Below, piece after piece: positions 25,019 through 33,399 of a stretch of DNA of 64,000 bases. The notes below the pieces were generated by a model. It ran no database searches, was not told the DNA's origin, and saw nothing but the letters and a program-made list of their open reading frames with translations. Both the position numbers and the translations under genes were made by a program. Each line of letters opens with the position of its first letter. The stretch's first letter is position 1. Location of the stretch: positions 234,021-298,020 of the forward strand of contig DATAPD010000020.1 of NCBI GenBank assembly GCA_036265385.1, read 5' to 3'. The DNA comes from DATAPD01 sp036265385. Its GTDB lineage: Bacteria; Acidobacteriota; Terriglobia; Terriglobales; Acidobacteriaceae.

Positions 25019-28000
25019 ATGCAAGCACTGAAGAATTTGAGAAGACAGGAATCAGCGACCGTTGGGCGCTTGGTGGCCTGTACACCCGCCGCGCTTCGTT
25101 GCGCTTGGATATTTGCCCTGGTCTTCTGTCTGGTCCTTCCCGCGCTGGCGCAGGTGAATACCAGCGTTCAAGGGCGTGTTTTTGACACAACAGGGGCCGC
25201 TATCTCACAGGCGACAATAACTGTCGTCAATACAGCCACCGGCGTCAGTAAATCGACGCAGGCTACTGCGACCGGAGATTACTCGATCACTCTCTTGCCT
25301 CCTGGCGACTACACCATCACAGCCGAGCAGGCCGGATTTCAGAAGAGTGCGAAGAAAATACATCTAGACGTCGGAGCAGCCGCAAACCTGGACTTCAATC
25401 TCGCCGTTGGACAAGTGACGCAAGAAGTTTCCGTTCAGGACGTTGGCGAAATCGCAGAGCCCACGCGCACCATGGTCAGCTCCGTTATCGATGAGCAGAA
25501 GATCGAAGACCTTCCGGTCAACGGACGCCAGTTCATCGATTTTGCATTGCTCGCTCCCGGTGTAAAGATTGGTGACACCACCTCCGGTTCGACGGACGTC
25601 ATCATCGAACCTGTCACCAAGCTTTCTTTCGCCGGTCAGAATATCCATTACAACTTCATCGCCGTCGATGGCGCTGACAACATCTCGACTGCTTCCGGCG
25701 TTCAAAAATACACACCTTCGCAGGAAGCGGTCCGCGAATTCCGCGTTATCAACTCAAGCTACAGCGTGGAATTCGGCCGTGCGGTCGGCGGCATTGTGAA
25801 CATCATTACCAAGAGCGGCACGAACACGTTCCATGGATCCGCCTACGAATACTTCCGGAATGACAAGCTCGATGCCGGCAGCATTCTTGCTTCTTCCGAT
25901 CCCTCAACCTGTAACACTCCGGGGGATGTCACTTCGGGCGGTTGCTCGAAATTGAACAAGCTTCGCCAGAACCAATACGGGTTCACGCTTGGCGGTCCAC
26001 TCATCAAGAACCGTACGTTCTTCTTCGGAAACTACGAAGGCTCGCGACGCCGGGAAAGTCCCTATTACAACTCGATCATTCTCGGGAATATCAACGCGAT
26101 TAACGCGTTTAAGTCCGATATCGGCTTCCCACTCGAGAATCTGAACCTCACTCGAAGCACGGACTCAGACAACCTAACTGTCCGTCTCGATCACTCCATC
26201 AACAACAAGAACAACATGTTCGTCCGATACTTTTTCAACGACGGACGCCTGCGTCACTACTCGCCGTTGAACGATGGATTCGATCTGCCCTCCGGGTTCA
26301 AGAGCAGCGATAGCAAAGATCACTCGATTGTCGGCGCTCTCTCCACCACGATCACATCCTCTTTGGTGAATGAACTGCGTGTTCAGTATGCAGATCGCGA
26401 TTACGACTTTCCGACCGAAAGTTCCCAGCCCCACATGGAAGTCGCCAATCAGTTCGCCATTGGTGTGAACCGAGGCAATCCGGATTTCTATAAAGAGAAG
26501 CGATTCGAAATTGTCGATAACGTCACCAAGAACATCGGCAAGCACACGTTCACCTTCGGCGGAGACTACAACTGGGTGCGCACGACCGAATCGTTCCCGT
26601 TGTTCTACCCGTTTGAGGCGACGTTCCTGTGTATCAATCCAGGACCAGGAGCATGCGCGATATCCAATCTTCAAGATCACGACCCAGTCGTGCTCTTTTA
26701 TGAGCGCTTTCAGGCTCCGACATTTACCGAACCAACATTTGATCCCGGCGTGTTCCAGTTGAGTCACTATCCCGACGCAGTGCGGAACGGGGCACTCGGA
26801 ACTTTAGACCACACGTACAGCGGTCTGTTCGTGCAAGACAATTGGCGTGCAACGCAGCGCCTCACAATCAATGCTGGGTTCCGCACGGATTGGGAGACGT
26901 GGCCGAGCGGTGTGGTCAATAAGCAGATTGGCTATGATCCCCGCCTCGGTATGGCTTACAGCCTTGGAACGAGCCGTAATTTCGTCATCCGCGCTGGGAT
27001 CGGATTGTTCCATGGCATCGTTCCCGCTCCCTTGTTGATGTGTCAGAAGCCTTCTTGCGGCGGCCAGACGAAATTTCCGGGCCGAGAGAACGCAGAAAGT
27101 GATCTGAATTCGGTCAGTCAACTATGGGGCTTCGCCAGCGGTGTCGGTCCGGGCGGTCCGATGCAAGAGGCTTTCAATAACTTCCTGGTAGGAAGTTACC
27201 CAGACAACCCCGATGCTCCGGTCCCTGGATTTCAGGGCCCAACCACAATCGTCCGGTTCACGAAAGACCACCGTCAGCCCTATGGCATCCAGCACAGCGT
27301 CTCGCTTGAATTTGAGCCTGTGAAGGATCACATCCTGAACATCAGCTACCTGCGCACGCACGGTGTGCACCTCGGCAGCTTCTACAACATCAACCAGGCG
27401 CCGAATGGATTTCAGTGCGATCTCCACGATTCCAGCGGCCAAACAGGTTGCAAGCAACAGTTTGTTCCTGCCAGCGCTAACTTCGTATTCTTCGAAGCAG
27501 ACTCTCGCTGGTACTCCGAGTTCGATGGATTACTCGTCAACCTCAACAAACGTGTCACGCATCACCTCGGCTATGGCCTGAGCTATACCTGGTCTAAATC
27601 CCTTGACGATGGTCCGAATCCGAGTTTCGTCCTGATCCCGCAAGACACTTTCAACTTCAGGGCAGAGAAAGCACTCTCAGCGGATCACGTGGCGCATCGC
27701 GTAGTCGCGAACGCGATCTTTACGGGTCCGACAGACAAGAACTTCCTCGTGAATGGCTGGGAGTTCTCGACCATCGTGAGCATTGAGTCACCGCATTACT
27801 TCACGAAGTTTGCCGGACTCGATACCAACGGTGATGGTTTTACGGCCAACGATCGAGTCGGCGTTGAACCGCGTAACACTTTCAAGGGCGACAGTTTCCA
27901 GAGTGTAGACCTGCGCATCTCACGCACTTTTAAACTTACGGAACGGTTCTCCTTGCAAGGACTCGCAGAGAGCTTTAACACGCTAAATACCGTGAACGTA

Positions 28001-28153
28001 CGGTTCTACAACACCGTGTACACAGCTCCGGACTTTATTCCTACGGGAACGCCGGGCACATTCCTGGAAGGCTCGCCGAACCCGGGCTATGGAACTCCGC
28101 GGGCCGTATTTAATCCGCGGCAGATTCAGTTCGCACTGCGATTGACGTTCTAA
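25019..28153 (+). CDS. Oar-like TonB-dependent receptor with carboxypeptidase-regulatory-like domain
   Basis: About 1,044 residues. GGAGGGG six bases upstream fixes the ATG at 25019; the TTG at 24965 is unlikely. A signal peptide ending in LPALAQ is followed by a carboxypeptidase-regulatory-like Ig-type domain (about residues 45-130: SVQGRVFDTTGAAISQATI), a plug (VNGRQFIDFALLAPG) and a 22-strand-type barrel ending in IQFALRLTF. Such receptors are abundant in Acidobacteriota and import bulky or polymeric nutrients with TonB energy. Placed directly after the regulator gene and before the catabolic enzymes, it is the presumed uptake route for the island's substrate. No SusD partner is present. 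Confidence 0.92.
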   Translation: MQALKNLRRQESATVGRLVACTPAALRCAWIFALVFCLVLPALAQVNTSVQGRVFDTTGAAISQATITVVNTATGVSKSTQATATGDYSITLLPPGDYTITAEQAGFQKSAKKIHLDVGAAANLDFNLAVGQVTQEVSVQDVGEIAEPTRTMVSSVIDEQKIEDLPVNGRQFIDFALLAPGVKIGDTTSGSTDVIIEPVTKLSFAGQNIHYNFIAVDGADNISTASGVQKYTPSQEAVREFRVINSSYSVEFGRAVGGIVNIITKSGTNTFHGSAYEYFRNDKLDAGSILASSDPSTCNTPGDVTSGGCSKLNKLRQNQYGFTLGGPLIKNRTFFFGNYEGSRRRESPYYNSIILGNINAINAFKSDIGFPLENLNLTRSTDSDNLTVRLDHSINNKNNMFVRYFFNDGRLRHYSPLNDGFDLPSGFKSSDSKDHSIVGALSTTITSSLVNELRVQYADRDYDFPTESSQPHMEVANQFAIGVNRGNPDFYKEKRFEIVDNVTKNIGKHTFTFGGDYNWVRTTESFPLFYPFEATFLCINPGPGACAISNLQDHDPVVLFYERFQAPTFTEPTFDPGVFQLSHYPDAVRNGALGTLDHTYSGLFVQDNWRATQRLTINAGFRTDWETWPSGVVNKQIGYDPRLGMAYSLGTSRNFVIRAGIGLFHGIVPAPLLMCQKPSCGGQTKFPGRENAESDLNSVSQLWGFASGVGPGGPMQEAFNNFLVGSYPDNPDAPVPGFQGPTTIVRFTKDHRQPYGIQHSVSLEFEPVKDHILNISYLRTHGVHLGSFYNINQAPNGFQCDLHDSSGQTGCKQQFVPASANFVFFEADSRWYSEFDGLLVNLNKRVTHHLGYGLSYTWSKSLDDGPNPSFVLIPQDTFNFRAEKALSADHVAHRVVANAIFTGPTDKNFLVNGWEFSTIVSIESPHYFTKFAGLDTNGDGFTANDRVGVEPRNTFKGDSFQSVDLRISRTFKLTERFSLQGLAESFNTLNTVNVRFYNTVYTAPDFIPTGTPGTFLEGSPNPGYGTPRAVFNPRQIQFALRLTF

Positions 28154-28163
28154 AATGCTTGAA

Positions 28164-28192
28164 GCGCGCGGAACGGCCTCCGCTCCGCGCGC
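28164..28192 (+). terminator. Strong GC hairpin after the TonB receptor gene
   Basis: A perfect 9-bp stem GCGCGCGGA/TCCGCGCGC with an 11-base loop starts 11 bases after the receptor stop codon. No T-run follows, so it is not a standard intrinsic terminator. It could protect the receptor message 3' end or lower readthrough into the enzyme genes. Confidence 0.4.
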
Positions 28193-28222
28193 CTCAACTT
28201 CATCACGCAGGTTTCGGCGGGA

Positions 28223-28783
28223 ATGAGTCTCAACCAGGCAGACTTTCGAAAGGCGATGGGCAGTTTCGCGACTGGCGTCACAGTCATCACGATCGACCAG
28301 GAGGGAGAAATTCACGGCATGACGGCGAACGCATTTACGTCCGTTTCGCTCGATCCCATGCTCGTTCTCGTCTGTGTCGATCATCGTGCTCGCACTCATG
28401 CGCATCTGCACGCGCGCAAACGATTCGGAGTGAATGTGCTGGCTAGCCATCAGCGTTCAATCTCCGAATACTATGCAAGAACGACCGCCAAGCATCAGCA
28501 CGCGGAAGAAGCGGGAGCCCGCTTTGAACGCACCGGCCATGGCACGCCCGTCCTGCAAGAAGCCTTGGCTTACTTGGAATGCAAACTGCATTCCGCACAG
28601 GATGCCGGCGATCACACAATTTTTATTGGAGAAGTAGAAGATGTCGTCGTCCGTGAGGGCAACCCACTGACGTATTTCCGAGGCAAGTATCGGCACGTTG
28701 GACCAAACGTCGAGTCCGAGGAGCGCGCGACCACGGCAGAGCCGTCCGATGAAACGCGTGTCTCGGGTGTAACCAAACGGTAG
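28223..28783 (+). CDS. Flavin reductase (HpaC/RutF-like)
   Basis: A 186-residue flavin-reductase-domain protein. FRKAMGSFATGVTVIT, GMTANAFTSVSLDPMLVLVCVD and FGVNVLASHQ are the family's FMN-binding segments. It would use NAD(P)H to reduce FMN for a partner monooxygenase. The gene for a luciferase-like monooxygenase follows eight bases later, so the pair looks like a two-component system. The C-terminal 30 residues are extra and variable. Confidence 0.88.
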   Translation: MSLNQADFRKAMGSFATGVTVITIDQEGEIHGMTANAFTSVSLDPMLVLVCVDHRARTHAHLHARKRFGVNVLASHQRSISEYYARTTAKHQHAEEAGARFERTGHGTPVLQEALAYLECKLHSAQDAGDHTIFIGEVEDVVVREGNPLTYFRGKYRHVGPNVESEERATTAEPSDETRVSGVTKR

Positions 28784-28791
28784 GGGGAACC

Positions 28792-29871
28792 ATGCGGTTC
28801 GGAATCTATTGCGAAATGCAGACGCCGCCCGGCAAGTCGTACTACGACATGACCTGGGAAATCATGCGTCAGATCGAACATGCGGATGATGTCGGATTCG
28901 ACGTTTATTCAGTCATCGATCATCACTTCTTCCAGAAATTTTCGATTTCGGCGAATCCACTCGCTATGTTCGCAGCCGCTGCGCAACGCACGAAGAACAT
29001 CCGCTTCCGGACAGCGCTGCACACGTTGCCTCTCGAAAATCCCATGCGCCTCGCGGGTATGATCGCCGAAACCGACATCCTCACAAATGGCCGCCTGGAG
29101 TGTGGTCTCGGGCGAGGCCACGGTTGGCTGTTCGGACCATCGTGCGTTCCATTGGAAGAGAGCCGCCCGCGTTACAACGAAGCGATCGATATCCTTGAAC
29201 TTTCGTTCACCAAAGACAAGTTCTCGTACGATGGCGAATATTACAAACTGAAAGACGTGAGTATCGTCCCCAAGCCGATCCAGAAGCCGTATCCGAAGTT
29301 CTACACCGGTGGCACCAGTGATGTAACTTATCAGACAGCCGGCGAGAAGGGTTGGGGTATTTTTGTTCCGCCCTTATTGCCATGGAAAGCGCTGGAAGCC
29401 CCGCTCAACATCTACAAGAAGGCATGCGCCGAGCACGGTCATGAACCTGACATCGTCTATATTCGCCCGGTTTATATGGATGAAGACGAAAACATTATCC
29501 GCGAAGAAGTCGAACAGGCAATTCTAAACTTTCTCGCTTTCAACGCCTCCCCTGTCGAGTCGATCCAAGGCGAGGAGAAGAAAGCGGAACTCCGCGCCAA
29601 AGGGTATGGATTTTACGCGAGCGGCGCGCTCGAATCGCTGACGAAACTGACCTACGAAGAAATCGTTGAACAGGAAATCGGCTTCATTGGCACGCCGGAC
29701 AAAGTCATCAAGCAGGTCGAAGCACTGCAGAAGAAAGGTGGCATCGGCGAATTGGCGATCGTCGCGAACTTCGGCGGTCTCGATCACTGGAAGAGTATCA
29801 AGACGCAACAGATGTTTGCCAAGCACGTAATCCCGGCATTTCGGCGTAAGCAGGCCGCTGCTGCAGACTAG
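28792..29871 (+). CDS. Luciferase-like (LLM class) flavin-dependent monooxygenase
   Basis: A 359-residue LLM-class oxidoreductase resembling bacterial-luciferase alkanal monooxygenases: YSVIDHHFF near residue 40, RTALHTLPLENPMRLA and the GRLECGLGRGHGWLFG stretch around 100-112. The adjoining flavin reductase argues that it uses reduced FMN and oxygen rather than F420. It would insert oxygen into, or cleave, the imported substrate. GGGGGA precedes the ATG. Confidence 0.87.
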   Translation: MRFGIYCEMQTPPGKSYYDMTWEIMRQIEHADDVGFDVYSVIDHHFFQKFSISANPLAMFAAAAQRTKNIRFRTALHTLPLENPMRLAGMIAETDILTNGRLECGLGRGHGWLFGPSCVPLEESRPRYNEAIDILELSFTKDKFSYDGEYYKLKDVSIVPKPIQKPYPKFYTGGTSDVTYQTAGEKGWGIFVPPLLPWKALEAPLNIYKKACAEHGHEPDIVYIRPVYMDEDENIIREEVEQAILNFLAFNASPVESIQGEEKKAELRAKGYGFYASGALESLTKLTYEEIVEQEIGFIGTPDKVIKQVEALQKKGGIGELAIVANFGGLDHWKSIKTQQMFAKHVIPAFRRKQAAAAD

Positions 29872-29882
29872 CAACGATGGAG

Positions 29883-29902
29883 GACGGGCGTCCTCGCCCG
29901 TC
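29883..29902. repeat. REP-like perfect hairpin between the LLM and membrane-protein genes
   Basis: GACGGGCG-tcct-CGCCCGTC is a perfect 8-bp inverted repeat with a four-base loop, 12 bases after the LLM stop. Sequences of this kind (GACGGGCG...CGCCCGTC) have the look of dispersed REP-type palindromes. An ATG at 29877 leads an open frame through it, but the resulting 30 residues look non-native. Confidence 0.5.
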
Positions 29903-29966
29903 GCAACTAACTTTGACCACTGCAACCGCATCCATCCCGACCAGCTTGACCTCTGCGTTTGCTCCC

Positions 29967-31019
29967 ATGAGCGCGCGGCGGTTGCTCGTGTTTGGCGGCA
30001 TCGCTCTGGTTGCTGTCGGGATGCTTTACGGCGATATCTTCGCGGTATTCATTCTTCACCAGAATGCAGGGGCCCAGGGAGATGCGCTCATTGCTGCTTC
30101 TCACGCGATCGCCCTAAAGAATCCTGATGGGGTCAAAGCTGCATTCAACGATCTCGGAGCTCTGTTGGAGTCTCGTGGCACGAAGGTTGACGCGCACGTG
30201 CACATGATCGGCGCTGGATACCTAGCGCTACTGCTCGCACTGCTACAGCCCTACATTGCACTCACGCAAAAAACCAAAAAAACCCTGGCATGGCTGTTCG
30301 TCATTGGTGGGGTTCTCCTTCCAATGGGCATCTTCCTGATTCATTACGTCGGCCTTGTCTACAGCGCGTTTTCTGCTATCGGATGGGCCAGCGTTCTTGC
30401 CGATTCGGCGGGAGCGCTGCTGATCATTGCGTTAGCTGGCGAGTTGTGGGGTTTTTGGAAACATTTGCGTGACCGCTCCGGAACTTTGACCGAAACGCCG
30501 TTGCCGGAAGAGAACTCGTGGCAGAGCCGAGCGCTTTTGAGTGGGGGCACCTGGCTTATCCTGCTCGGCTTCCTGCATGGTGCTTGGTACGCAGCTGTAG
30601 ACCTCTATCGTCACGAAGCCGAAGAGGTCGGAATTCTGCGCAAGCTGGTTGATTCTTCCGCGGCGGGTAACCTGACCAATGCTGCTGCTGAGGTGAACAA
30701 CTTTGGCAATCTCGCGGGCGCAAAAGCCGTAAATATTGCGGCTCACTCACACATCATTGAATTCGGACTACTTGCAATCCTCCTCTCGTTTATTCAGCCG
30801 TTCGTGTTTCAAAGCGAAAAATGGAAAGGCCGCAATGTAAAACTGCTGTTTGGAGGCTCCGTTATTCTTCCGGTGTTTGTCTGGCTGGAGTTGAAGTGGG
30901 GACTCGTGGCCGGAGGTATCGCCGACATTGGAGGCTTGCTGGTGGTGATCGGCCTACTCGGCATGCTTGTCGGCGTGTTGCGCTACAGTGGCAGCCTCGA
31001 CGCCGGGGGAGTGCAATGA
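29967..31019 (+). CDS. Membrane protein with internally duplicated four-helix HxH module
   Basis: About 350 residues, eight predicted membrane helices in two repeats. Repeat 1 (from residue 1) has GMLYGDIFAVFILHQN, then VDAHVHMIG and LLALLQPYIA and a GGVLLPMGIFL helix. Repeat 2 (from about residue 180) has LGFLHGAWYAAVDLYRH, then AAHSHIIEFG, LLSFIQPFVF and GSVILPVFVWL. Each repeat keeps one His at the end of helix 1 and an HxH pair at the start of helix 2, positions that could bind heme or metal. I do not recognise a named family. It overlaps the next gene (a third copy) by four bases and precedes the molybdenum hydroxylase genes, so a membrane electron acceptor is one possibility. Start chosen at ATG 29967; 29877 lies beside a REP-like hairpin. 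Confidence 0.65.
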   Translation: MSARRLLVFGGIALVAVGMLYGDIFAVFILHQNAGAQGDALIAASHAIALKNPDGVKAAFNDLGALLESRGTKVDAHVHMIGAGYLALLLALLQPYIALTQKTKKTLAWLFVIGGVLLPMGIFLIHYVGLVYSAFSAIGWASVLADSAGALLIIALAGELWGFWKHLRDRSGTLTETPLPEENSWQSRALLSGGTWLILLGFLHGAWYAAVDLYRHEAEEVGILRKLVDSSAAGNLTNAAAEVNNFGNLAGAKAVNIAAHSHIIEFGLLAILLSFIQPFVFQSEKWKGRNVKLLFGGSVILPVFVWLELKWGLVAGGIADIGGLLVVIGLLGMLVGVLRYSGSLDAGGVQ

Positions 31020-31534
31020 GCGCTCCGCGGCGCATTCTCATCATTGGTGGAATCAGTCTGGCCCTATTCGGCATGCTCTATGGCTTGCATTACGCTGTTT
31101 TCGTCGAGCATCAGACCCTTGACCACATGGGTGGTTCACTCGCGACCGCATTCGTGGAAGCTGCTGGCGAAAATGTGACCGCTTCCCGCGCTGCGATCGA
31201 TTCATTTGGGTCGACGAAATATGATTACGTCCGCGAAGTCGATGCACACTCGCATTGGATTGGGCTCTCGATGATACTGATTGTGTTTGGCGCAATTTTC
31301 GATCGAGTCGCCCTTTCGCTCTCGATTCGAAAAGCGCTGGCATGGAGTCTGCTTCTTGGCTCGATCGTTTTTCCGTTGGGAGTTCTGTTACAGATCTCGC
31401 ATCGCGGCGGATCAATACCATCGGCAATAGCGATCGCTGGTTCTGTGTTGGTTATCGTTGGAATGGCGGGAGCCGCATTCGGCTTAGCAATGAACCGTGA
31501 GAAGAAGACGCAAGCACTGAGAACTGAGAACTGA
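31016..31534 (+). CDS. Single-module homologue of the upstream HxH membrane protein
   Basis: A 172-residue protein with four predicted helices, a stand-alone copy of the module duplicated in the gene before it: GMLYGLHYAVFVEHQ, then VDAHSHWIGLSMI and LLLGSIVFPLGVLL. The His at the end of helix 1 and the HxH pair are conserved. It starts in an ATGA overlap with the upstream stop, so both are translated together. The last codons are encoded within a heptanucleotide repeat (ACTGAGA), which means the C-terminus was probably extended by that repeat. Function unknown. Confidence 0.7.
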   Translation: MSAPRRILIIGGISLALFGMLYGLHYAVFVEHQTLDHMGGSLATAFVEAAGENVTASRAAIDSFGSTKYDYVREVDAHSHWIGLSMILIVFGAIFDRVALSLSIRKALAWSLLLGSIVFPLGVLLQISHRGGSIPSAIAIAGSVLVIVGMAGAAFGLAMNREKKTQALRTEN

Positions 31535-31536
31535 AG
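31516..31536. repeat. Heptanucleotide tandem repeat (ACTGAGA x3, degenerate)
   Basis: ACTGAGA-ACTGAGA-ACTGAAG runs through the stop codon of the small HxH membrane protein and ends at the start codon of the CoxM-like gene. It is related in period, and partly in sequence, to the arrays at 41647 and elsewhere. Confidence 0.6.
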
Positions 31537-32430
31537 ATGTATCCTCGACCCTTTCATTATCATCGCGCAGGTTCGCTGAAAGAAGCATCCGCAATGCTTT
31601 CTCAATTAGGGGATGAGGCCAAACTCCTGGCTGGTGGTCAGAGCCTGATCCCACTAATGAAGCTCCGTTTCGCCAATCCTGCGCACTTGGTGGATTTGAA
31701 TTTCGTTAACGGCATTTCCTACATAAACGAAGAAGCTGGTTCTCTTCGTTTTGGCGCGCTCACGCGCCACGCAGAAATTGAACGCTCGCAAACTAACGCC
31801 AAAATTCCCATCATCCACGACTGCGCCGCCGGAATTGCTGACGTTCAGGTGCGAAACCGCGGAACGATCGGCGGATCTCTCGCGGAAGCTGATCCGAGTG
31901 GAGATTGGGCGGTAGTGCTGCAAACCCTCTCGACGGAAGTGCGCTGCATCGGATCAAACGGCGAGCGCACGATAGCGCTCAATGATTTTATTAAAGATGC
32001 ATACACCACCTCTCTTGCTCACGACGAGCTTGTCAGTGAAGTACTGGTGAAAATCCCGGAAAAGGGAAGTGGGGGAGCTTACCTCGCCTTCAAACGTTCC
32101 GCGCCGGTATATCCCACCGCGAGCGTTGCAGTCCAGCTGACATTGGTTGGTGATACCTGTAAAGAAGCGGCCGTTTCTCTTGGATGCGTTGGTTTAACAG
32201 CCATTAACGCTTCGCAGGCTGCCGCAGCTCTGCGTGGCCAAGAATTGAACGATAAGTCAATCTCGGCTGCGATGGATGCAGCGGAAGCCGCGGCCGATCC
32301 TCAGACTGATATGCGCGGTTCCGCCGACTACAAGCGCTCGCTCATCGGTGCTCTCGTGAAACGAGCCATTGAAGTTGCCGCGCGGCGCGCCCGCGGAGAA
32401 CAAGTTGAGGTCAGCCATATCTATGCCTGA
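31537..32430 (+). CDS. CoxM-like FAD-binding subunit of a molybdenum hydroxylase
   Basis: A 297-residue FAD-binding subunit of the xanthine oxidase/CO dehydrogenase family. KLLAGGQSLIPLMKLR near residue 28 and RNRGTIGGSLAEADPSGD near 108 are the two FAD-contact motifs of CoxM/CutM proteins. The C-terminal domain (about 175-290) is the CO_deh_flav_C type. It passes electrons from the iron-sulfur subunit to FAD and on to an acceptor. It overlaps the CoxS-like gene by eight bases. Confidence 0.9.
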   Translation: MYPRPFHYHRAGSLKEASAMLSQLGDEAKLLAGGQSLIPLMKLRFANPAHLVDLNFVNGISYINEEAGSLRFGALTRHAEIERSQTNAKIPIIHDCAAGIADVQVRNRGTIGGSLAEADPSGDWAVVLQTLSTEVRCIGSNGERTIALNDFIKDAYTTSLAHDELVSEVLVKIPEKGSGGAYLAFKRSAPVYPTASVAVQLTLVGDTCKEAAVSLGCVGLTAINASQAAAALRGQELNDKSISAAMDAAEAAADPQTDMRGSADYKRSLIGALVKRAIEVAARRARGEQVEVSHIYA

Positions 32431-32911
32431 CACGGTTGAGAAAGTCGCTATCGAAGTCAAAGTGAACGGAAAGGTCTGCAAAGCTGCGATCGAGCCACGT
32501 ATGCTGCTCGTCGAATTCCTTCGCGAGGAACTCGATCTCACCGGAACTCACGTCGGTTGCGACACCACCTATTGCGGCGCGTGCACCGTCTTGCTAAACG
32601 GCAATGCTGTGAAATCTTGCACCATGTTTGCAGTTCAGGCGGACGGAGCCGAGGTTCTCACTGTTGAGGGCTTGGCTAAGAACGGAGAGTTACATCCGCT
32701 GCAAAAAGCATTTGGGGATTCGTATGGATTGCAATGTGGCTACTGCACTCCGGGCATCATGCTATCGGCCTATCAGCTGTTATCGCACAATAAGCAGCCC
32801 TCAGAAAAACAGATGCGCAAGGCGATCGCCGGCAACACCTGCCGCTGCACCGGATACCAAAACATCTTCAAGGCCATTCAGCTTGCAGGCCAGAACATGA
32901 AGGGAGAGTAG
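32423..32911 (+). CDS. CoxS-like 2x[2Fe-2S] subunit of a molybdenum hydroxylase
   Basis: A 162-residue iron-sulfur subunit. The plant-ferredoxin-type cluster ligands are in HVGCDTTYCGACTV plus a later Cys (NAVKSC), and the helical domain has CGYCTPG and CRCTGYQNI, the standard double [2Fe-2S] pattern. The start at ATG 32423 gives the normal family length and lies inside the end of the CoxM-like gene. It carries electrons from the Mo site to FAD. Confidence 0.93.
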   Translation: MPDTVEKVAIEVKVNGKVCKAAIEPRMLLVEFLREELDLTGTHVGCDTTYCGACTVLLNGNAVKSCTMFAVQADGAEVLTVEGLAKNGELHPLQKAFGDSYGLQCGYCTPGIMLSAYQLLSHNKQPSEKQMRKAIAGNTCRCTGYQNIFKAIQLAGQNMKGE

Positions 32912-32913
32912 GC

Positions 32914-33354
32914 GTGGCCATCAAGTTTTCCGGGCAGTTCGAAGTCAAGAAAAATCCCGACGAGGTCTACGACTTCCTGACTGATCCGAATAAGTTTGCG
33001 CCGCTGCTCCCGGAGTTCCAGGGCGTCACAGTTCACGATCCCCAACACTTCAATGTCAAAGTGAATGTAGGTGTTTCTTATATCAAAGGCACTGCCGACG
33101 TGAAGATGGAGCTGACCGAAGCGCAACGACCCTCGCGTGCGCAATATAAAGGACAGGGAAGTGTCGCCGGCGGAAACGTCAGCATGATTGCAGGATTCGA
33201 TTTGCAACCCGCTCCGGTCGGAACAACGGTTGCATGGCAAGGCGAGGCACAGGTCTTCGGACGCCTCACCTCGGTTGCTGGTGGTCTGCTTGAACCGTTA
33301 GGCAAGAAGCAAGTGCAAAAGTTGATTGATGGCCTTCAGGCTGCATTGGCATGA
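32914..33354 (+). CDS. CoxG-like SRPBCC-fold accessory protein
   Basis: A 146-residue CoxG-family protein (SRPBCC fold): IKFSGQFEVKKNPDEVYDFL at the N-terminus and DLQPAPVGTTVAWQGEAQVFG near the middle. It starts at a GTG three bases after the CoxS-like stop. CoxG proteins are linked to membrane association and electron transfer to quinone by aerobic CO dehydrogenases. Finding one here suggests this hydroxylase also works at the membrane, perhaps with the HxH membrane proteins upstream. Confidence 0.85.
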   Translation: MAIKFSGQFEVKKNPDEVYDFLTDPNKFAPLLPEFQGVTVHDPQHFNVKVNVGVSYIKGTADVKMELTEAQRPSRAQYKGQGSVAGGNVSMIAGFDLQPAPVGTTVAWQGEAQVFGRLTSVAGGLLEPLGKKQVQKLIDGLQAALA

Positions 33355-33399
33355 CGATTTGTTCCGCTTTCGCGCGGTAGAGCTTTAGGAGACGTGATC

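Noticed and set aside
29877..29966. Longer N-terminus (30 residues) for the HxH membrane protein
   Set aside because: It would be encoded by a REP-like hairpin and non-native-looking sequence; the paralogue starts at MSAPRR, matching MSARR at 29967.
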